Shown: in pieces, positions 1 through 10,560 of the stretch | Numbering within the stretch: position 1 is the first letter of the stretch | How the letters are laid out: the number at the start of each line of letters is the position of its first letter | Assembly (NCBI RefSeq): GCF_029960815.1 | Contig: NZ_JASBRE010000001.1 | Coordinates: 1-64,000, forward strand | Direction of reading: 5' to 3' | Source of the DNA: Pseudomonas sp. AL03 | GTDB taxonomy: Bacteria; Pseudomonadota; Gammaproteobacteria; Pseudomonadales; Pseudomonadaceae | Length of the DNA: 64,000 bases | Position numbers and translations under genes: made by a program | The notes under the pieces: model-generated | Seen by the model: only the letters and a program-made list of their open reading frames with translations | Told to the model about the DNA's origin: nothing | Databases searched by the model: none

Positions 1-17
1 GTCAAGATTAAATTCCG

Positions 18-56
18 AAACCCCTATCTGCGTATGCAGGTAGGGGTTTTGTTTTG
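18..56 (+). terminator. Rho-independent terminator of an upstream gene
   Basis: A hairpin with arms AAACCCCTA/CTGC and GCAG/TAGGGGTTT around a four-base loop is followed by a T-rich tract. It probably ends a gene lying left of the window and insulates the rec operon. Confidence 0.85.
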
Positions 57-163
57 TCCGCAGGAAAGTTCGTACAGCAATACCGGACGGCTCCCGGCTG
101 TCACAGTCTCCCGACAATGCTAAGGTTCGGCCCTAGCTTTTGTATTTTTCCAAGGAAGCCTTT

Positions 164-3100
164 ATGCCGGACGCGACGTCCCTCAGTGCTGGTTTTATGG
201 TGGTTCACGGCAACCGCCTGGACGAGTTGCGCAGCCTGGTGGTCAGCTGGATGCGGCGTTACCCGCTGGCTCCCTTGGAAAACGAAATTGCTCTGGTACA
301 GAGCAACGGCATCGCCCAATGGCTGAAGCTGGCACTGGCGGAAGACCCCGAAGATGACGACATGGGCGGGTGCGGAATCGCCGCAGCCATCGACGTGCAG
401 TTGCCGGGTAGCTTCATGTGGCAGCTCTATCGCATGGTGCTTGGGCGTGACGAAATCCCGGTCAAATCCCTGCTCGATAAAGCTCCCTTGACTTGGCGTC
501 TGATGCGACTGCTTCCACAGTTGATCAATCAACCGCACTTCGAACCGCTGCAGCGCTTCCTTACCCATGACACCGATTTACGCAAACGCTATCAGTTGGC
601 CGAGCGGCTGGCGGATTTGTTTGACCAATACCAGGTGTATCGGGCCGATTGGCTTGAAGACTGGGCAGAAGGTCGTCATCAATTAAGAAATGGTAGAGGC
701 GAAACCAAGCCTCTGACCCCGGCTAACTGCTGGCAGGCAGAGTTGTGGCGTGCGCTGTTGCTGGATGTGGGTGAACAAGGCATGGCGCAAAGCCGAGCCG
801 GCGTCCATCAACGGTTTATCGAGCGCATCAACAGCCTCGACGTAGGCCCCAGCGGATTGCCTTCACGGGTGATCGTTTTCGGGATTTCTTCACTGCCTGC
901 TCAAGCCCTGGAAGCACTTGCGGGACTGGCCCGGTTCAGCCAGGTTCTGCTTTGCGTACATAACCCGTGTCGTCACCATTGGGCAGACATCGTCGCCGAT
1001 AAAGACCTGTTGCGGCATCAGTACAAACGTCAGGCTCGCAAGAGCGGAATGCCGGTTGTGCTCGATCCACAAACCCTCCATCAGCATGCGCATCCGCTGC
1101 TGGCGGCGTGGGGCAAGCAGGGGCGGGACTACATCAATCTGCTCGACAGCTACGACGATCCCAACAGCTATCGCTCGGCATTCCGCGATGGTCGTATCGA
1201 CCTGTTCAGCGACAGCCAGCCACAGAACATGCTCAATCAATTGCAGGACGACATTCTTGAATTGCGTCCCTTGAACGAGACTCGGGAGCGCTGGCCGGCC
1301 GTCGATCCGGCGAACGACGAATCGATCCGTTTTCACATCGCCCACAGCGCCCAGCGCGAAGTGGAAATTCTCCACGACCAGTTGCTTGCACGCTTTAGTG
1401 CTGATCCGGACTTAAGGCCTCGCGATGTGATCGTGATGGTCCCTGACATCGACAGCTACGCACCCCATATTCGTGCGGTGTTTGCTCAGCTTGAACGCCA
1501 CGATCCGCGTTTCATTCCCTTCACGCTCGCAGATCAAGGCCAGCGCGGTCGTGATCCGCTACTGATTGCTATCGAGCATCTGCTCAAGCTGCCCGACAGC
1601 CGTTTCCCCGTGAGCGAGGTCCTCGATCTGCTGGATGTTCCTGCACTACGCGCTCGCTTCGGTGTAGAGGAACGTGATCTGCCGACCCTGCACCGTTGGA
1701 TCGAAGGCGCTGGCATCCGCTGGGGCATGAATGCCGAGCAGCGTGCGGGTCTCGGTCTGCCGCAGGAGCTGGAGCAAAACAGTTGGCGTTTTGGCCTGCG
1801 ACGGATGCTGCTCGGTTATGCCGTGGGCAGTGCCAGTGCCTGCGAGGGTATCGAGCCCTACGACGAGATCGGTGGTCTTGATGCCGCGCTCATTGGGCCT
1901 TTGGTCGCGCTGCTGGATGCACTGGAGATCGCTCACCAGGAACTCTCTCAACCTGCAGTTCCCAAACAATGGGGCTTTCGATTGCATGCACTGGTTCAGT
2001 TGTTCTTCCAGGCCAGCAATGAGCATGACGACTACGTGTTGGCCCAGCTCGAGGAGCTGCGGGAAACCTGGCTTGAGACCTGCGAGTCAGTTGGCTTGCA
2101 TGATGAACTGCCGTTGACCGTGGTCCGTGAAGCCTGGCTCGCTGGTCTAGACCAAGGCCGCCTGTCCCAGCGTTTTCTGGCCGGTGCGGTTAACTTCTGC
2201 ACCTTGATGCCCATGCGAGCGATCCCGTTCAAACTGGTCTGCCTGCTGGGCATGAATGACGGGGACTACCCGCGTGCACAGCCGCCACTGGACTTCGACC
2301 TCATGGGCAGTGATTACCGCCCTGGCGATCGCTCCCGACGCGAAGATGACCGCTATCTGCTGTTGGAAGCCCTGTTGTCGGCACGTGACCAACTCTATAT
2401 CAGTTGGGTCGGCCGCAGCATTCGCGATAACAGTGAGCGCCCTGCGTCAGTACTGATTGGCCAATTACGAGACCATCTGGCCAGCGGTTGGCGACTGCAT
2501 GATGTCGACGAAGACCTGCTTGAGGCCATCACTCAGGAACATCCACTGCAACCCTTCAGCGCCCGCTACTTCCATGAAGGCGATGACCTGTTTAGCTACG
2601 CGAATGAGTGGCAGGTACTTCATCACCCCCTTGCGCGATCGACTGATATCGAGGTCCTTGATCCCTACGTTCAGGAGGAGCCGCTAAGTCTCGGTCAATT
2701 GCAGGATTTCCTGCGTAATCCTGTGCGACATTTCTTCAGTCAGCGACTGAAGGTGTACTTCGAAGCGGCTGAAGTGCCCTTGGCTGACGAAGAGCCATTT
2801 GTACTCGACGCGTTGCAACGTTACAGCCTCAGCGACAGCTTGCTCGAAGCGGCGCTGGGACATCTGGACAGCACCGACCAGGTGCTGGAAGCACAGGCAA
2901 AACGTCTGCAAAACAGTGGCCTCCTGCCCATGGCCGGATTCGGTGAATGCCTTCAGCGAGAGTTGATCGAACCATTGCCGGATCTGCTGCAGCGTTACCA
3001 GCAGCTTTTGGCGTTATGGCCGACGCCGCTCACCAACGCCCTGCCAGTGAACCTGCAGTTGCAGGGTCTGCGTCTGGAAGGTTGGCTCAGCGGCCTGCAT

Positions 3101-3613
3101 CTACGTGCGGACGGTGGTTTGCTAGCCGTCACTACAATCCCCAACAGCATCGGCTCGATCAAGTCTCGCAAATGGCATCGTCTGACAAGGCCATGGGTCA
3201 ATCATCTGGTTGCTTGCGCCAGTGGTATGGCGATGACCACTGCGTTGGTGGCCAGTGACGACAGTCTGCTGCTCGGTCCGATGGAGGAGGATGCAGCCTT
3301 GCGGATTCTGGGCGACCTGTTAATGGCTTGGCAAACGGGCATGCGCCAACCACTGCCGATTGCGGTAAAGACCGGCTTTGCATGGCTTGGTCAAACTGAT
3401 CCAGTCAAAGCCCAAGCCGCAGCTCGCAAGGCCTATGAAGGCGATGGACTGACCACCGACGGTGAGCGTCGCGAAAGCCCGGCACTCGCACGACAGTTCG
3501 CCGACTACGACACGCTTACCGCAGACGAAACATTCCCGGATTGGTGCAACGCATTGTATCGGCCGCTGCTTGAAGCGCCTTGGCGTTCATTGAACAGCGA
3601 GGAGGCGCGCTGA
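164..3613 (+). CDS. recC: RecBCD enzyme subunit RecC
   Basis: RecC is the Chi-recognition subunit of the cytoplasmic RecBCD helicase-nuclease, which processes double-strand ends for RecA loading. The 1149-residue product is close to the family length and starts with the typical VVHGNRLDEL and LENEIALVQSNGIAQWLK segments. The ATG at 164 is chosen because AAGGAAG lies at 152-158; an upstream in-frame TTG at 140 has no such site. The stop overlaps the recB start as ATGA, so recC, recB and recD form a translationally coupled operon in the order usual for Pseudomonas. Assignment by family resemblance and gene order is very firm. Confidence 0.97.
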   Translation: MPDATSLSAGFMVVHGNRLDELRSLVVSWMRRYPLAPLENEIALVQSNGIAQWLKLALAEDPEDDDMGGCGIAAAIDVQLPGSFMWQLYRMVLGRDEIPVKSLLDKAPLTWRLMRLLPQLINQPHFEPLQRFLTHDTDLRKRYQLAERLADLFDQYQVYRADWLEDWAEGRHQLRNGRGETKPLTPANCWQAELWRALLLDVGEQGMAQSRAGVHQRFIERINSLDVGPSGLPSRVIVFGISSLPAQALEALAGLARFSQVLLCVHNPCRHHWADIVADKDLLRHQYKRQARKSGMPVVLDPQTLHQHAHPLLAAWGKQGRDYINLLDSYDDPNSYRSAFRDGRIDLFSDSQPQNMLNQLQDDILELRPLNETRERWPAVDPANDESIRFHIAHSAQREVEILHDQLLARFSADPDLRPRDVIVMVPDIDSYAPHIRAVFAQLERHDPRFIPFTLADQGQRGRDPLLIAIEHLLKLPDSRFPVSEVLDLLDVPALRARFGVEERDLPTLHRWIEGAGIRWGMNAEQRAGLGLPQELEQNSWRFGLRRMLLGYAVGSASACEGIEPYDEIGGLDAALIGPLVALLDALEIAHQELSQPAVPKQWGFRLHALVQLFFQASNEHDDYVLAQLEELRETWLETCESVGLHDELPLTVVREAWLAGLDQGRLSQRFLAGAVNFCTLMPMRAIPFKLVCLLGMNDGDYPRAQPPLDFDLMGSDYRPGDRSRREDDRYLLLEALLSARDQLYISWVGRSIRDNSERPASVLIGQLRDHLASGWRLHDVDEDLLEAITQEHPLQPFSARYFHEGDDLFSYANEWQVLHHPLARSTDIEVLDPYVQEEPLSLGQLQDFLRNPVRHFFSQRLKVYFEAAEVPLADEEPFVLDALQRYSLSDSLLEAALGHLDSTDQVLEAQAKRLQNSGLLPMAGFGECLQRELIEPLPDLLQRYQQLLALWPTPLTNALPVNLQLQGLRLEGWLSGLHLRADGGLLAVTTIPNSIGSIKSRKWHRLTRPWVNHLVACASGMAMTTALVASDDSLLLGPMEEDAALRILGDLLMAWQTGMRQPLPIAVKTGFAWLGQTDPVKAQAAARKAYEGDGLTTDGERRESPALARQFADYDTLTADETFPDWCNALYRPLLEAPWRSLNSEEAR

Positions 3614-6600
3614 TGACCACTAAACCTCTGGCCTTGGCATTTCCCCTGCGCGGCAGCCAACTGATCGAGGCGAGCGCCGGGACCGGCAAGACCTTCACCA
3701 TTTCCGCGCTCTATCTGCGGTTGGTTCTTGGCCACGGCGCAGAGTCGAGTGGCTTCGGACGTGAACTGTTGCCGCCGCAAATCCTCGTTGTGACATTCAC
3801 CGATGCCGCGACTAAAGAATTACGCGAACGTATCCGCACACGTTTAGCTGAATCTGCGCGGTTTTTTCGCGATGAAACACCGGCGCCCGATAGCCTTATC
3901 GCGGAGCTTCGTGCGGAGTACCTTCCCGAGCAGTGGCCCGGGTGCGCAAACCGCCTGGACATCGCCGCACAGTGGATGGACGAGGCGGCAGTTTCGACTA
4001 TCCACAGTTGGTGCCAGCGTATGTTGCGCGAGCACGCGTTCGACAGTGGCAGCCTGTTTACACAGACCCTGGAAACCGATCACAGCGATTTGCTGGGCGA
4101 GGTCCTGCGCGACTACTGGCGGCGGTTCTGTTACCCGATGCAAGGGGATGCGCTGAACTGGGTGCGCGGCAATTGGGGAGGTCCGGCGGCATTGCTGCCG
4201 CGATTGCGTGGTTTGTTCGCCAGTGAGCGAGACAGTGTTGAAGGTAAAGAGCCTGCCGAACTGATCACGGAGTGTCTGCAAGAGCGACGGGCAGCCTTGC
4301 TCGAACTCAAGATGCCCTGGCGCCAGTGGGCGGACGAATTGCTTGCCATCTGTCACCAAGGTGTTGCGAGCAAAAGTGTCGACGGTCGAAAAATGCAGGC
4401 GCGCTATTTCGAACCCTGGTTCGAAAAGATCAGGGCTTGGGCTGAAGACGAATCCCTTGAACAATTGGATATCGGCACCGGATTCACGCGCCTGACTCCC
4501 GAGGGTATGGCTGAAGCCTGGAAGGGCGAACTACCCCGTCATCCGGGACTGGATGCCATGTCCGGTCTCAAGATCAGTCTCGATGGATTGCCTACTCCTG
4601 ATGCCGTCGTGTTGCAGCACGCCGCCCAGTGGGTCGGTACACGGTTCGAGGAAGAAAAGCGTCGCCGGGCGGAAATGGGCTTTGATGATATGTTGCTGCG
4701 GCTCGATGCCGCCCTCCAGTCCGATGGCGGGGAGCGCCTGGCGACCTTGATCCGCGAGCAGTTCCCGGTGGCGTTGATCGACGAGTTCCAGGACACCGAC
4801 CCGGTGCAGTACCGGATTTTCGAGAGCATCTATCGCATTGAAGACAACAATCCCGAATGCGGTCTGTTCCTGATCGGCGATCCGAAGCAAGCGATCTACG
4901 CTTTCCGTGGTGCCGACATCTATACCTACCTGCGCGCTCGCCAGGCCACCGCTGGCCGTCTGCATACCCTGGGCACCAATTTCCGTTCAAGTCATGGCAT
5001 GGTCAGTGCGGTAAACCATGTGTTCGAGCGTGCCGAGTCTCGCGAGACCGGGCGGGGTGCATTCCTGTTTCGTGAAAAGAACGGTGAGAACCCGGTACCG
5101 TTCCTGCCCGTCGAATCCCAAGGGCGCAAAGAAGTTCTGCACATCGACGGCCAGGTCGTGCCCGCCCTGAACATCTGGCACCTGTCCGCCGATCAGCCGC
5201 TGTCCGGCGCGGTGTACCGACAACAACTCGCCGCCGCCTGCGCCAGTGAAATCACCGCTTTGCTCAATGGCGGCCAAGAAGGCCGGGCGGGTTTCAATCA
5301 GGACGGCAAGGACTTCAGAGGGCTGCTGCCAGCGGATATCGCGATCCTGGTCCGCGACGGCAAAGAAGCTCAAGCGGTGCGTGGCGAACTCTCCGCTCGT
5401 GGCGTGCGCAGCGTCTATCTGTCGGACAAGGACTCGGTGTTTGCCGCCCAGGAGGCCCACGATCTGCTGACCTGGCTCAAAGCCTGCGCCGAGCCAGATG
5501 TCGAGCGTCCACTGCGAGCCGCGTTGGCCTGCATCACGCTGAACCTGTCGCTGGCTGAACTGGAACGGCTCAATCAGGACGAACTGGCCTGGGAAGCGCG
5601 GGTCATGCAATTCCGCGGTTATCGCGAGCTCTGGCGCAAGCAGGGCGTGTTGCCCATGCTGCGGCGGTTGCTGCATGACTTCCAGCTGCCTCAGGCATTG
5701 ATCACGCGCAGTGACGGCGAGCGGGTGCTGACCAATTTGCTGCACCTGTCCGAGTTGCTGCAACAGGCGGCCGCCGAGCTCGATGGTGAACAAGCGCTGA
5801 TCCGTCATTTGTCCGAGCATCTGGCGTTGTCCGGTCAGGCCGGTGAAGAGCAGATCCTGCGTCTGGAGAGCGACGAACAACTGGTCAAAGTCGTGACCAT
5901 TCACAAGTCCAAGGGGCTTGAGTATCCCTTGGTGTTCCTGCCGTTCATTTGCTCGGCGAAACCGGTGGATGGCAGTCGCCTGCCGTTGCATTACCACGAC
6001 GCCACGGGCAAGGCCCAAGTGACCTTGAAGCCTACGGCCGAGTTGATTGTTCAGGCGGATGATGAGCGTCTTGCCGAGGATTTGCGCTTGCTTTACGTGG
6101 CCCTGACCCGGGCGCAACACGCCTGCTGGCTCGGAGTGACTGATCTCAAGCGCGGCAATAACAACAGCTCGGTGCTGCATCTTTCTGCATTGGGCTATCT
6201 ACTGGGGGGCGGTGCACCATTGGCCGAGTCGGCAGGTTTGAAGCGTTGGCTGGAAGACCTGCAGCGGGACTGTCCTGCGCTGAGCTACGGCGAAATGCCT
6301 GAAGCGATCGTCGACCACTACCATCCGCCGCACAACGATGCGACGTTGCTTGCTCCTCTGATACCCAAACGCAAGGCCAGCGAAAACTGGTGGATCGCCT
6401 CCTACAGCGCCTTGCGCATTGGCGACAGCATGAGCGTGGGCACTGATGAAGCACCGGAGAGCCCGCAAGCGCAAAAGCTCTTCGACGACGAACGCCTCGA
6501 TCCGCAAGCACCACGAGACGTGGTGGCCGGCGGCGCTGATATCCATCGATTCCCTCGTGGCCCGAACCCCGGCACCTTTCTCCATGGTTTGCTCGAATGG

Positions 6601-7299
6601 GCCGGCGATGAAGGTTTCGCCGCCACCCCGCAAGCGGTGGAAGACGCTATTGCCCGTCGCTGCAACCGCCGTGGCTGGGAGGGCTGGATAACTGCCCTGA
6701 ACGACTGGCTGCAGCACCTGCTCGCGTCCCCGCTGCGTATCGGCGGCGGACAGTCCCCCGTGGTGTTTGAGCAACTGACCCAGTACCGGGTCGAGATGGA
6801 GTTCTGGTTCGCCAGCCACAAGGTCGATGTGCTCAAGCTCGATGAACTGGTGCGCCAATACACCCACAACGGCGTCGCTCGGGTGGCTGCCGAGCCGGTG
6901 TTGCTCAATGGCATGTTCAAAGGCTTCATCGACCTGACGTTCGAGCACGACGGCCGCTACTACGTCGCCGACTACAAATCCAACTGGCTGGGCATCGATG
7001 ACGCGGCCTACACCGAGCAGGCCATGGAGCAGTCGATTCTCGACAACCGTTACGACCTGCAATACGTGCTGTACCTGTTGGCCCTGCATCGCCAGCTCAA
7101 GGCGCGACTTGCCGATTACGATTACGACCGGCATGTCGGTGGTGCGCTGTACCTGTTTCTGCGCGGTACGCGCGCGTCCAGCCAAGGCGTGTATTTCGCC
7201 CGTCCTCCAAGAGAGCTGATCGAGCGTCTGGATCGGCTGTTCCAGGGCAAGCCAGAACCCAAGGCTGAACCCGCCTGGGAACAGGGAGTGTTGCTATGA
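3613..7299 (+). CDS. recB: RecBCD enzyme subunit RecB (helicase-nuclease)
   Basis: RecB is the 3'-5' SF1A helicase and the only nuclease of RecBCD. The 1228-residue product has a Walker A motif EASAGTGKTF near residue 20, helicase motif II-like LIDEFQDTDPVQY near residue 390, motif GDPKQAIYAFRGAD, motif VVTIHKSKGLEYPLVF near residue 765, and a C-terminal nuclease site with VADYKSNW near residue 1120. All main catalytic motifs look intact. The ATG at 3613 overlaps the recC stop; a longer reading frame from 3580 lies inside recC and is not used. The 3' end overlaps recD as ATGA. Confidence 0.97.
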   Translation: MTTKPLALAFPLRGSQLIEASAGTGKTFTISALYLRLVLGHGAESSGFGRELLPPQILVVTFTDAATKELRERIRTRLAESARFFRDETPAPDSLIAELRAEYLPEQWPGCANRLDIAAQWMDEAAVSTIHSWCQRMLREHAFDSGSLFTQTLETDHSDLLGEVLRDYWRRFCYPMQGDALNWVRGNWGGPAALLPRLRGLFASERDSVEGKEPAELITECLQERRAALLELKMPWRQWADELLAICHQGVASKSVDGRKMQARYFEPWFEKIRAWAEDESLEQLDIGTGFTRLTPEGMAEAWKGELPRHPGLDAMSGLKISLDGLPTPDAVVLQHAAQWVGTRFEEEKRRRAEMGFDDMLLRLDAALQSDGGERLATLIREQFPVALIDEFQDTDPVQYRIFESIYRIEDNNPECGLFLIGDPKQAIYAFRGADIYTYLRARQATAGRLHTLGTNFRSSHGMVSAVNHVFERAESRETGRGAFLFREKNGENPVPFLPVESQGRKEVLHIDGQVVPALNIWHLSADQPLSGAVYRQQLAAACASEITALLNGGQEGRAGFNQDGKDFRGLLPADIAILVRDGKEAQAVRGELSARGVRSVYLSDKDSVFAAQEAHDLLTWLKACAEPDVERPLRAALACITLNLSLAELERLNQDELAWEARVMQFRGYRELWRKQGVLPMLRRLLHDFQLPQALITRSDGERVLTNLLHLSELLQQAAAELDGEQALIRHLSEHLALSGQAGEEQILRLESDEQLVKVVTIHKSKGLEYPLVFLPFICSAKPVDGSRLPLHYHDATGKAQVTLKPTAELIVQADDERLAEDLRLLYVALTRAQHACWLGVTDLKRGNNNSSVLHLSALGYLLGGGAPLAESAGLKRWLEDLQRDCPALSYGEMPEAIVDHYHPPHNDATLLAPLIPKRKASENWWIASYSALRIGDSMSVGTDEAPESPQAQKLFDDERLDPQAPRDVVAGGADIHRFPRGPNPGTFLHGLLEWAGDEGFAATPQAVEDAIARRCNRRGWEGWITALNDWLQHLLASPLRIGGGQSPVVFEQLTQYRVEMEFWFASHKVDVLKLDELVRQYTHNGVARVAAEPVLLNGMFKGFIDLTFEHDGRYYVADYKSNWLGIDDAAYTEQAMEQSILDNRYDLQYVLYLLALHRQLKARLADYDYDRHVGGALYLFLRGTRASSQGVYFARPPRELIERLDRLFQGKPEPKAEPAWEQGVLL

Positions 7300-9404
7300 G
7301 TCGCACCTTCGCTAATTTGCTGCCCACTTCGTTGACAGCCGAAAGCCTGGCCGATCTGGCGCCGTTGAGTCGCGCCGATGATTTGCTGCTATTGCTGACA
7401 CGCTGGGTTGAGCGTGGCTGGCTGCGAGCGCTGGACAAGGCCTTCGTCGCTTTTCTTCATGAACTGGCTCCCAGCGACGATCCGCTGGTGCTGCTGGCCG
7501 CCGCGTTGGCCAGTCATCAACTGGGCCACGGTCATGTGTGCCTGGATGTGTTCGAGACGCTCAAGGAACCGGACTTCGCTCTTTCGCTGCCACCTGAAGG
7601 CGATCTGCAAAGTGGTGCGATGTTGCTGCCGTCGCAGTTGCTAGAGGCGCTGGACGGTGCCCATTGGTGCAAGGTCCTGGCCTCCAGCAGTCTGGTCGCA
7701 TTGGCGGCCGACGGCCGTGAGGCGGCGCAGCATCGGCCATTGGTGTTATCGGGTAAACGCCTGTACCTGCGTCGTTACTGGGCTTATGAGCGGCGTATCG
7801 ACAACTCGCTGCGCCAACGCCTGGCGGAACACGAAACCACGCCGGATGATGTGTCCCAACGCCTCACCCGTTTGTTCGGCCCAGCCAGGCCCGGCGAAGT
7901 GATCGACTGGCAGAAACTCGCCTGTGCCCTCGCAATCCGCAGCGCCTTCAGCATCATCACCGGCGGCCCGGGGACCGGCAAGACGACGACGGTCGTGCGT
8001 TTGCTGGCGTTGCTCCAGGCGCCGGCAGTCGAGGCGGGCAAGCCGTTGCGCATCCGTCTCGCGGCACCCACCGGCAAGGCTGCAGCCCGACTGACGGAGT
8101 CCATCAGTCAGCAGGTCCGGACCCTGGAAGTCGATGAAGCCGTACGGGTGAAGATCCCGTCAGACGTCACCACCGTGCACCGTCTGCTCGGCAGTCGCCC
8201 CGGTACTCGACACTTCCGTCACCACGCCGGTAATCGCTTGCCGCTGGATGTGCTGGTGGTGGACGAAGCCTCGATGATCGATCTGGAGATGATGGCCAAT
8301 CTGCTCGACGCGATGCCGGCCCATGCCCGCCTGGTACTGCTCGGTGACAAGGATCAACTGGCATCGGTGGAGGCCGGCGCCGTTCTGGGCGACCTGTGCC
8401 GCGACGCCGAGGCCGGTTGGTACAGCCCACAGACTCGCCTGTGGCTGCAGGCGGTCAGTGGCGAAAGCCTGGATGCCAGCGGTTTGCAAGAAGACACCCA
8501 AGGGGCACATCCCCTGGCCCAGCAAGTGGTGATGCTGCGTCATTCACGCCGGTTCGGCGAGGGCAGCGGTATCGGTCAACTGGCTCGTTGGGTTAACCAG
8601 CAGCAACCCGAAGAAGCTCGAAAGTTGTTGGCGGCACGAAGTCATGACGACGTGTTTTCCCTGTCCCTCAAGGGGGAGCAGGACCGGGCATTGGAGCGCT
8701 TGTTGCTTGAGGGGCATGGCGATGGCCCCCAGGGTTATCGACATTACCTGAGTCTCTTGCGCAGCCTGCGACCACCGCTCGACAACACGCTGAATGATCC
8801 CTGCTGGACCGATTGGGCTCGGCAGGTGTTGCAAGCTTTCGACGCCTTCCAATTGTTATGCGCCGTACGCAAAGGGCCGTGGGGCGTGGAAGGTTTGAAT
8901 CAACGCGTAACCGCCGCGCTGCTCAAGGCTCGGCTGATCGACAGCGACCAGCAGTGGTACGAAGGTCGGCCGGTGCTGATGACCCGCAACGACTATGGTC
9001 TGGGCTTGATGAACGGCGACATCGGCATTGCGCTCAAGCTACCGGAACGTGATGGGCCGGAGGCAGGGAAGCAGGTGTTGCGTGTGGCGTTCCCGCGCAA
9101 TGATGGTCAGGGCGGCGTACGGTTTGTTCTGCCGAGCCGGCTCAATGATGTCGAAACCGTGTACGCGATGACGGTGCACAAATCCCAGGGCTCTGAATTT
9201 GCTCACACGGCGTTGATTCTGCCGGATGCCCTGAACCCTGTACTCACCAAGGAGCTGATCTATACCGGGATTACCCGGGCCAAAAACTGGTTCACCCTGA
9301 TCGAGCCTCGTCCCGGCGTATTCGAAGAGGCGGTGCGGCGCAAGGTCAAGCGTTTGAGCGGGTTGATGCTGGAATTGGAGGAGGGTGTTGAAACACGTCA
9401 TTGA
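7296..9404 (+). CDS. recD: RecBCD enzyme subunit RecD (5'-3' helicase)
   Basis: RecD is the fast 5'-3' SF1B helicase motor of RecBCD and governs nuclease activity before and after Chi. The 702-residue product carries Walker A GGPGTGKTTTVVRLL near residue 227, Walker B LVVDEASMIDLEMM near residue 320, GDKDQLASVEAGAVLGDL, and the C-terminal MTVHKSQGSEF motif near residue 625. The start overlaps the recB stop (ATGA). The gene ends 45 bases before a convergent LysR gene; no clear terminator hairpin is visible in that gap. Confidence 0.97.
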   Translation: MSRTFANLLPTSLTAESLADLAPLSRADDLLLLLTRWVERGWLRALDKAFVAFLHELAPSDDPLVLLAAALASHQLGHGHVCLDVFETLKEPDFALSLPPEGDLQSGAMLLPSQLLEALDGAHWCKVLASSSLVALAADGREAAQHRPLVLSGKRLYLRRYWAYERRIDNSLRQRLAEHETTPDDVSQRLTRLFGPARPGEVIDWQKLACALAIRSAFSIITGGPGTGKTTTVVRLLALLQAPAVEAGKPLRIRLAAPTGKAAARLTESISQQVRTLEVDEAVRVKIPSDVTTVHRLLGSRPGTRHFRHHAGNRLPLDVLVVDEASMIDLEMMANLLDAMPAHARLVLLGDKDQLASVEAGAVLGDLCRDAEAGWYSPQTRLWLQAVSGESLDASGLQEDTQGAHPLAQQVVMLRHSRRFGEGSGIGQLARWVNQQQPEEARKLLAARSHDDVFSLSLKGEQDRALERLLLEGHGDGPQGYRHYLSLLRSLRPPLDNTLNDPCWTDWARQVLQAFDAFQLLCAVRKGPWGVEGLNQRVTAALLKARLIDSDQQWYEGRPVLMTRNDYGLGLMNGDIGIALKLPERDGPEAGKQVLRVAFPRNDGQGGVRFVLPSRLNDVETVYAMTVHKSQGSEFAHTALILPDALNPVLTKELIYTGITRAKNWFTLIEPRPGVFEEAVRRKVKRLSGLMLELEEGVETRH

Positions 9405-9449
9405 TAGCTTTCTTTGCGCCGCGCAAAAAACGATCGTGGTGAGCGCCGA

Positions 9450-10397
9450 CTAATCGGCGAACAGCGTCTCCCGACTTTCACCCATCAACAGACCCTGATT
9501 CTGCTCGGTGACCGCGCGGATGTAATCCCACAACAGGGTAATTCGCTTGAGCTTGCGCAGGTCCTCGCGGCAGTACATCCAGAATTGGCGGGTAATGTTG
9601 ATCTCTTCCGGCAACACCGGCAGTAACCGTGGATCCTGGGCCGCCAGGAAGCACGGCAGAATCGCCAGCGACCGGCCTTGCTGCGCGGCCACGAATTGCG
9701 CGATCACACTGGTGCTGCGCAGATTGGCACTGGCGCCGGGCAACACATTCGCCAGATACAACAGCTCCGAGCTGAACGCCAGATCGTCGACGTAACTAAT
9801 GAATGAATGTTTACCCAAGTCTGCCGGGCGGCGGATGGGTGGATGCTTGTCGAGATAGTCCTGGGTCGCGTAGAGCTGTAATCGGTAGTCACAGAGTTTG
9901 CAGCAGACGTACGGACCATGCTCCGGGCGCTCCAGGGCAATGACGATGTCGGCCTCGCGCTTGGACAGGCTGATGAAGTGCGGCAACGGCAGGATGTCCA
10001 CCGAGATCGCCGGATAGGCATCGACGAAGTGGCTCAGCTGCGGGGTGATGAAAAAACTGCCGAAGCCTTCGGTGCAGCCCATTCGCACATGCCCGGATAA
10101 CGCCACCCCGGACCCCGAAACCTGTTCGCAGGCCATGTGCAGCGTGCTTTCAATCGACTCGGCGTAACCGAGCAACCGCTGGCCTTCGGCAGTCAGGACA
10201 AAACCGCTGGTCCGGGATTTCTCAAACAGCAAAGTCCCCAGCGCCGCTTCCAGCGAGCTGATGCGCCGCGACACGGTGGTGTAGTCGACTGCCAGGCGCT
10301 TGGCCGCGGTGCTGGCCTTGCGGGTGCGGGCGACTTCAAGGAAAAACTTGAGGTCGTCCCAGTTCAACGAGCCTAAGGACGTGATGTTTTTTTGCAT
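9450..10397 (-). CDS. LysR-type regulator, likely of mmsAB
   Basis: This is a 315-residue LysR-family transcription factor. An N-terminal winged HTH starts at WDDLKFFLEVARTRKASTAA and is followed by the usual two-lobed effector domain. The start is set at 10397 (MQKNITSLGSLNW), where the HTH is correctly spaced; an upstream in-frame extension to 10466 would add 23 residues of no family likeness. It is divergent from mmsA across a 163-base gap, which suggests that it controls mmsAB. P. aeruginosa MmsR is an AraC-type protein, so the regulatory role here is inferred from position only. Confidence 0.85.
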   Translation of the reverse strand: MQKNITSLGSLNWDDLKFFLEVARTRKASTAAKRLAVDYTTVSRRISSLEAALGTLLFEKSRTSGFVLTAEGQRLLGYAESIESTLHMACEQVSGSGVALSGHVRMGCTEGFGSFFITPQLSHFVDAYPAISVDILPLPHFISLSKREADIVIALERPEHGPYVCCKLCDYRLQLYATQDYLDKHPPIRRPADLGKHSFISYVDDLAFSSELLYLANVLPGASANLRSTSVIAQFVAAQQGRSLAILPCFLAAQDPRLLPVLPEEINITRQFWMYCREDLRKLKRITLLWDYIRAVTEQNQGLLMGESRETLFAD

Positions 10398-10560
10398 GAT
10401 GGACCGGCTTTTATGTGCGTTCTTATTAGAAGTTTGCACATCTATACTCCAAAAACAGTCCGACAACCAATTCGCGACACACGCCTCATCTCAAGGCGAC
10501 TTTCTCGCCTTGGCTCCCAAGATAGCTCTCTAAATAAGAACAACGTCCCGGAGACCCAAC

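Noticed and set aside
4987..6180. Long open frame antisense to recB
   Set aside because: It is a shadow of a highly conserved GC-rich gene; the translation is Gln/His/Arg-rich with no domain, and recB motifs lie on the other strand.
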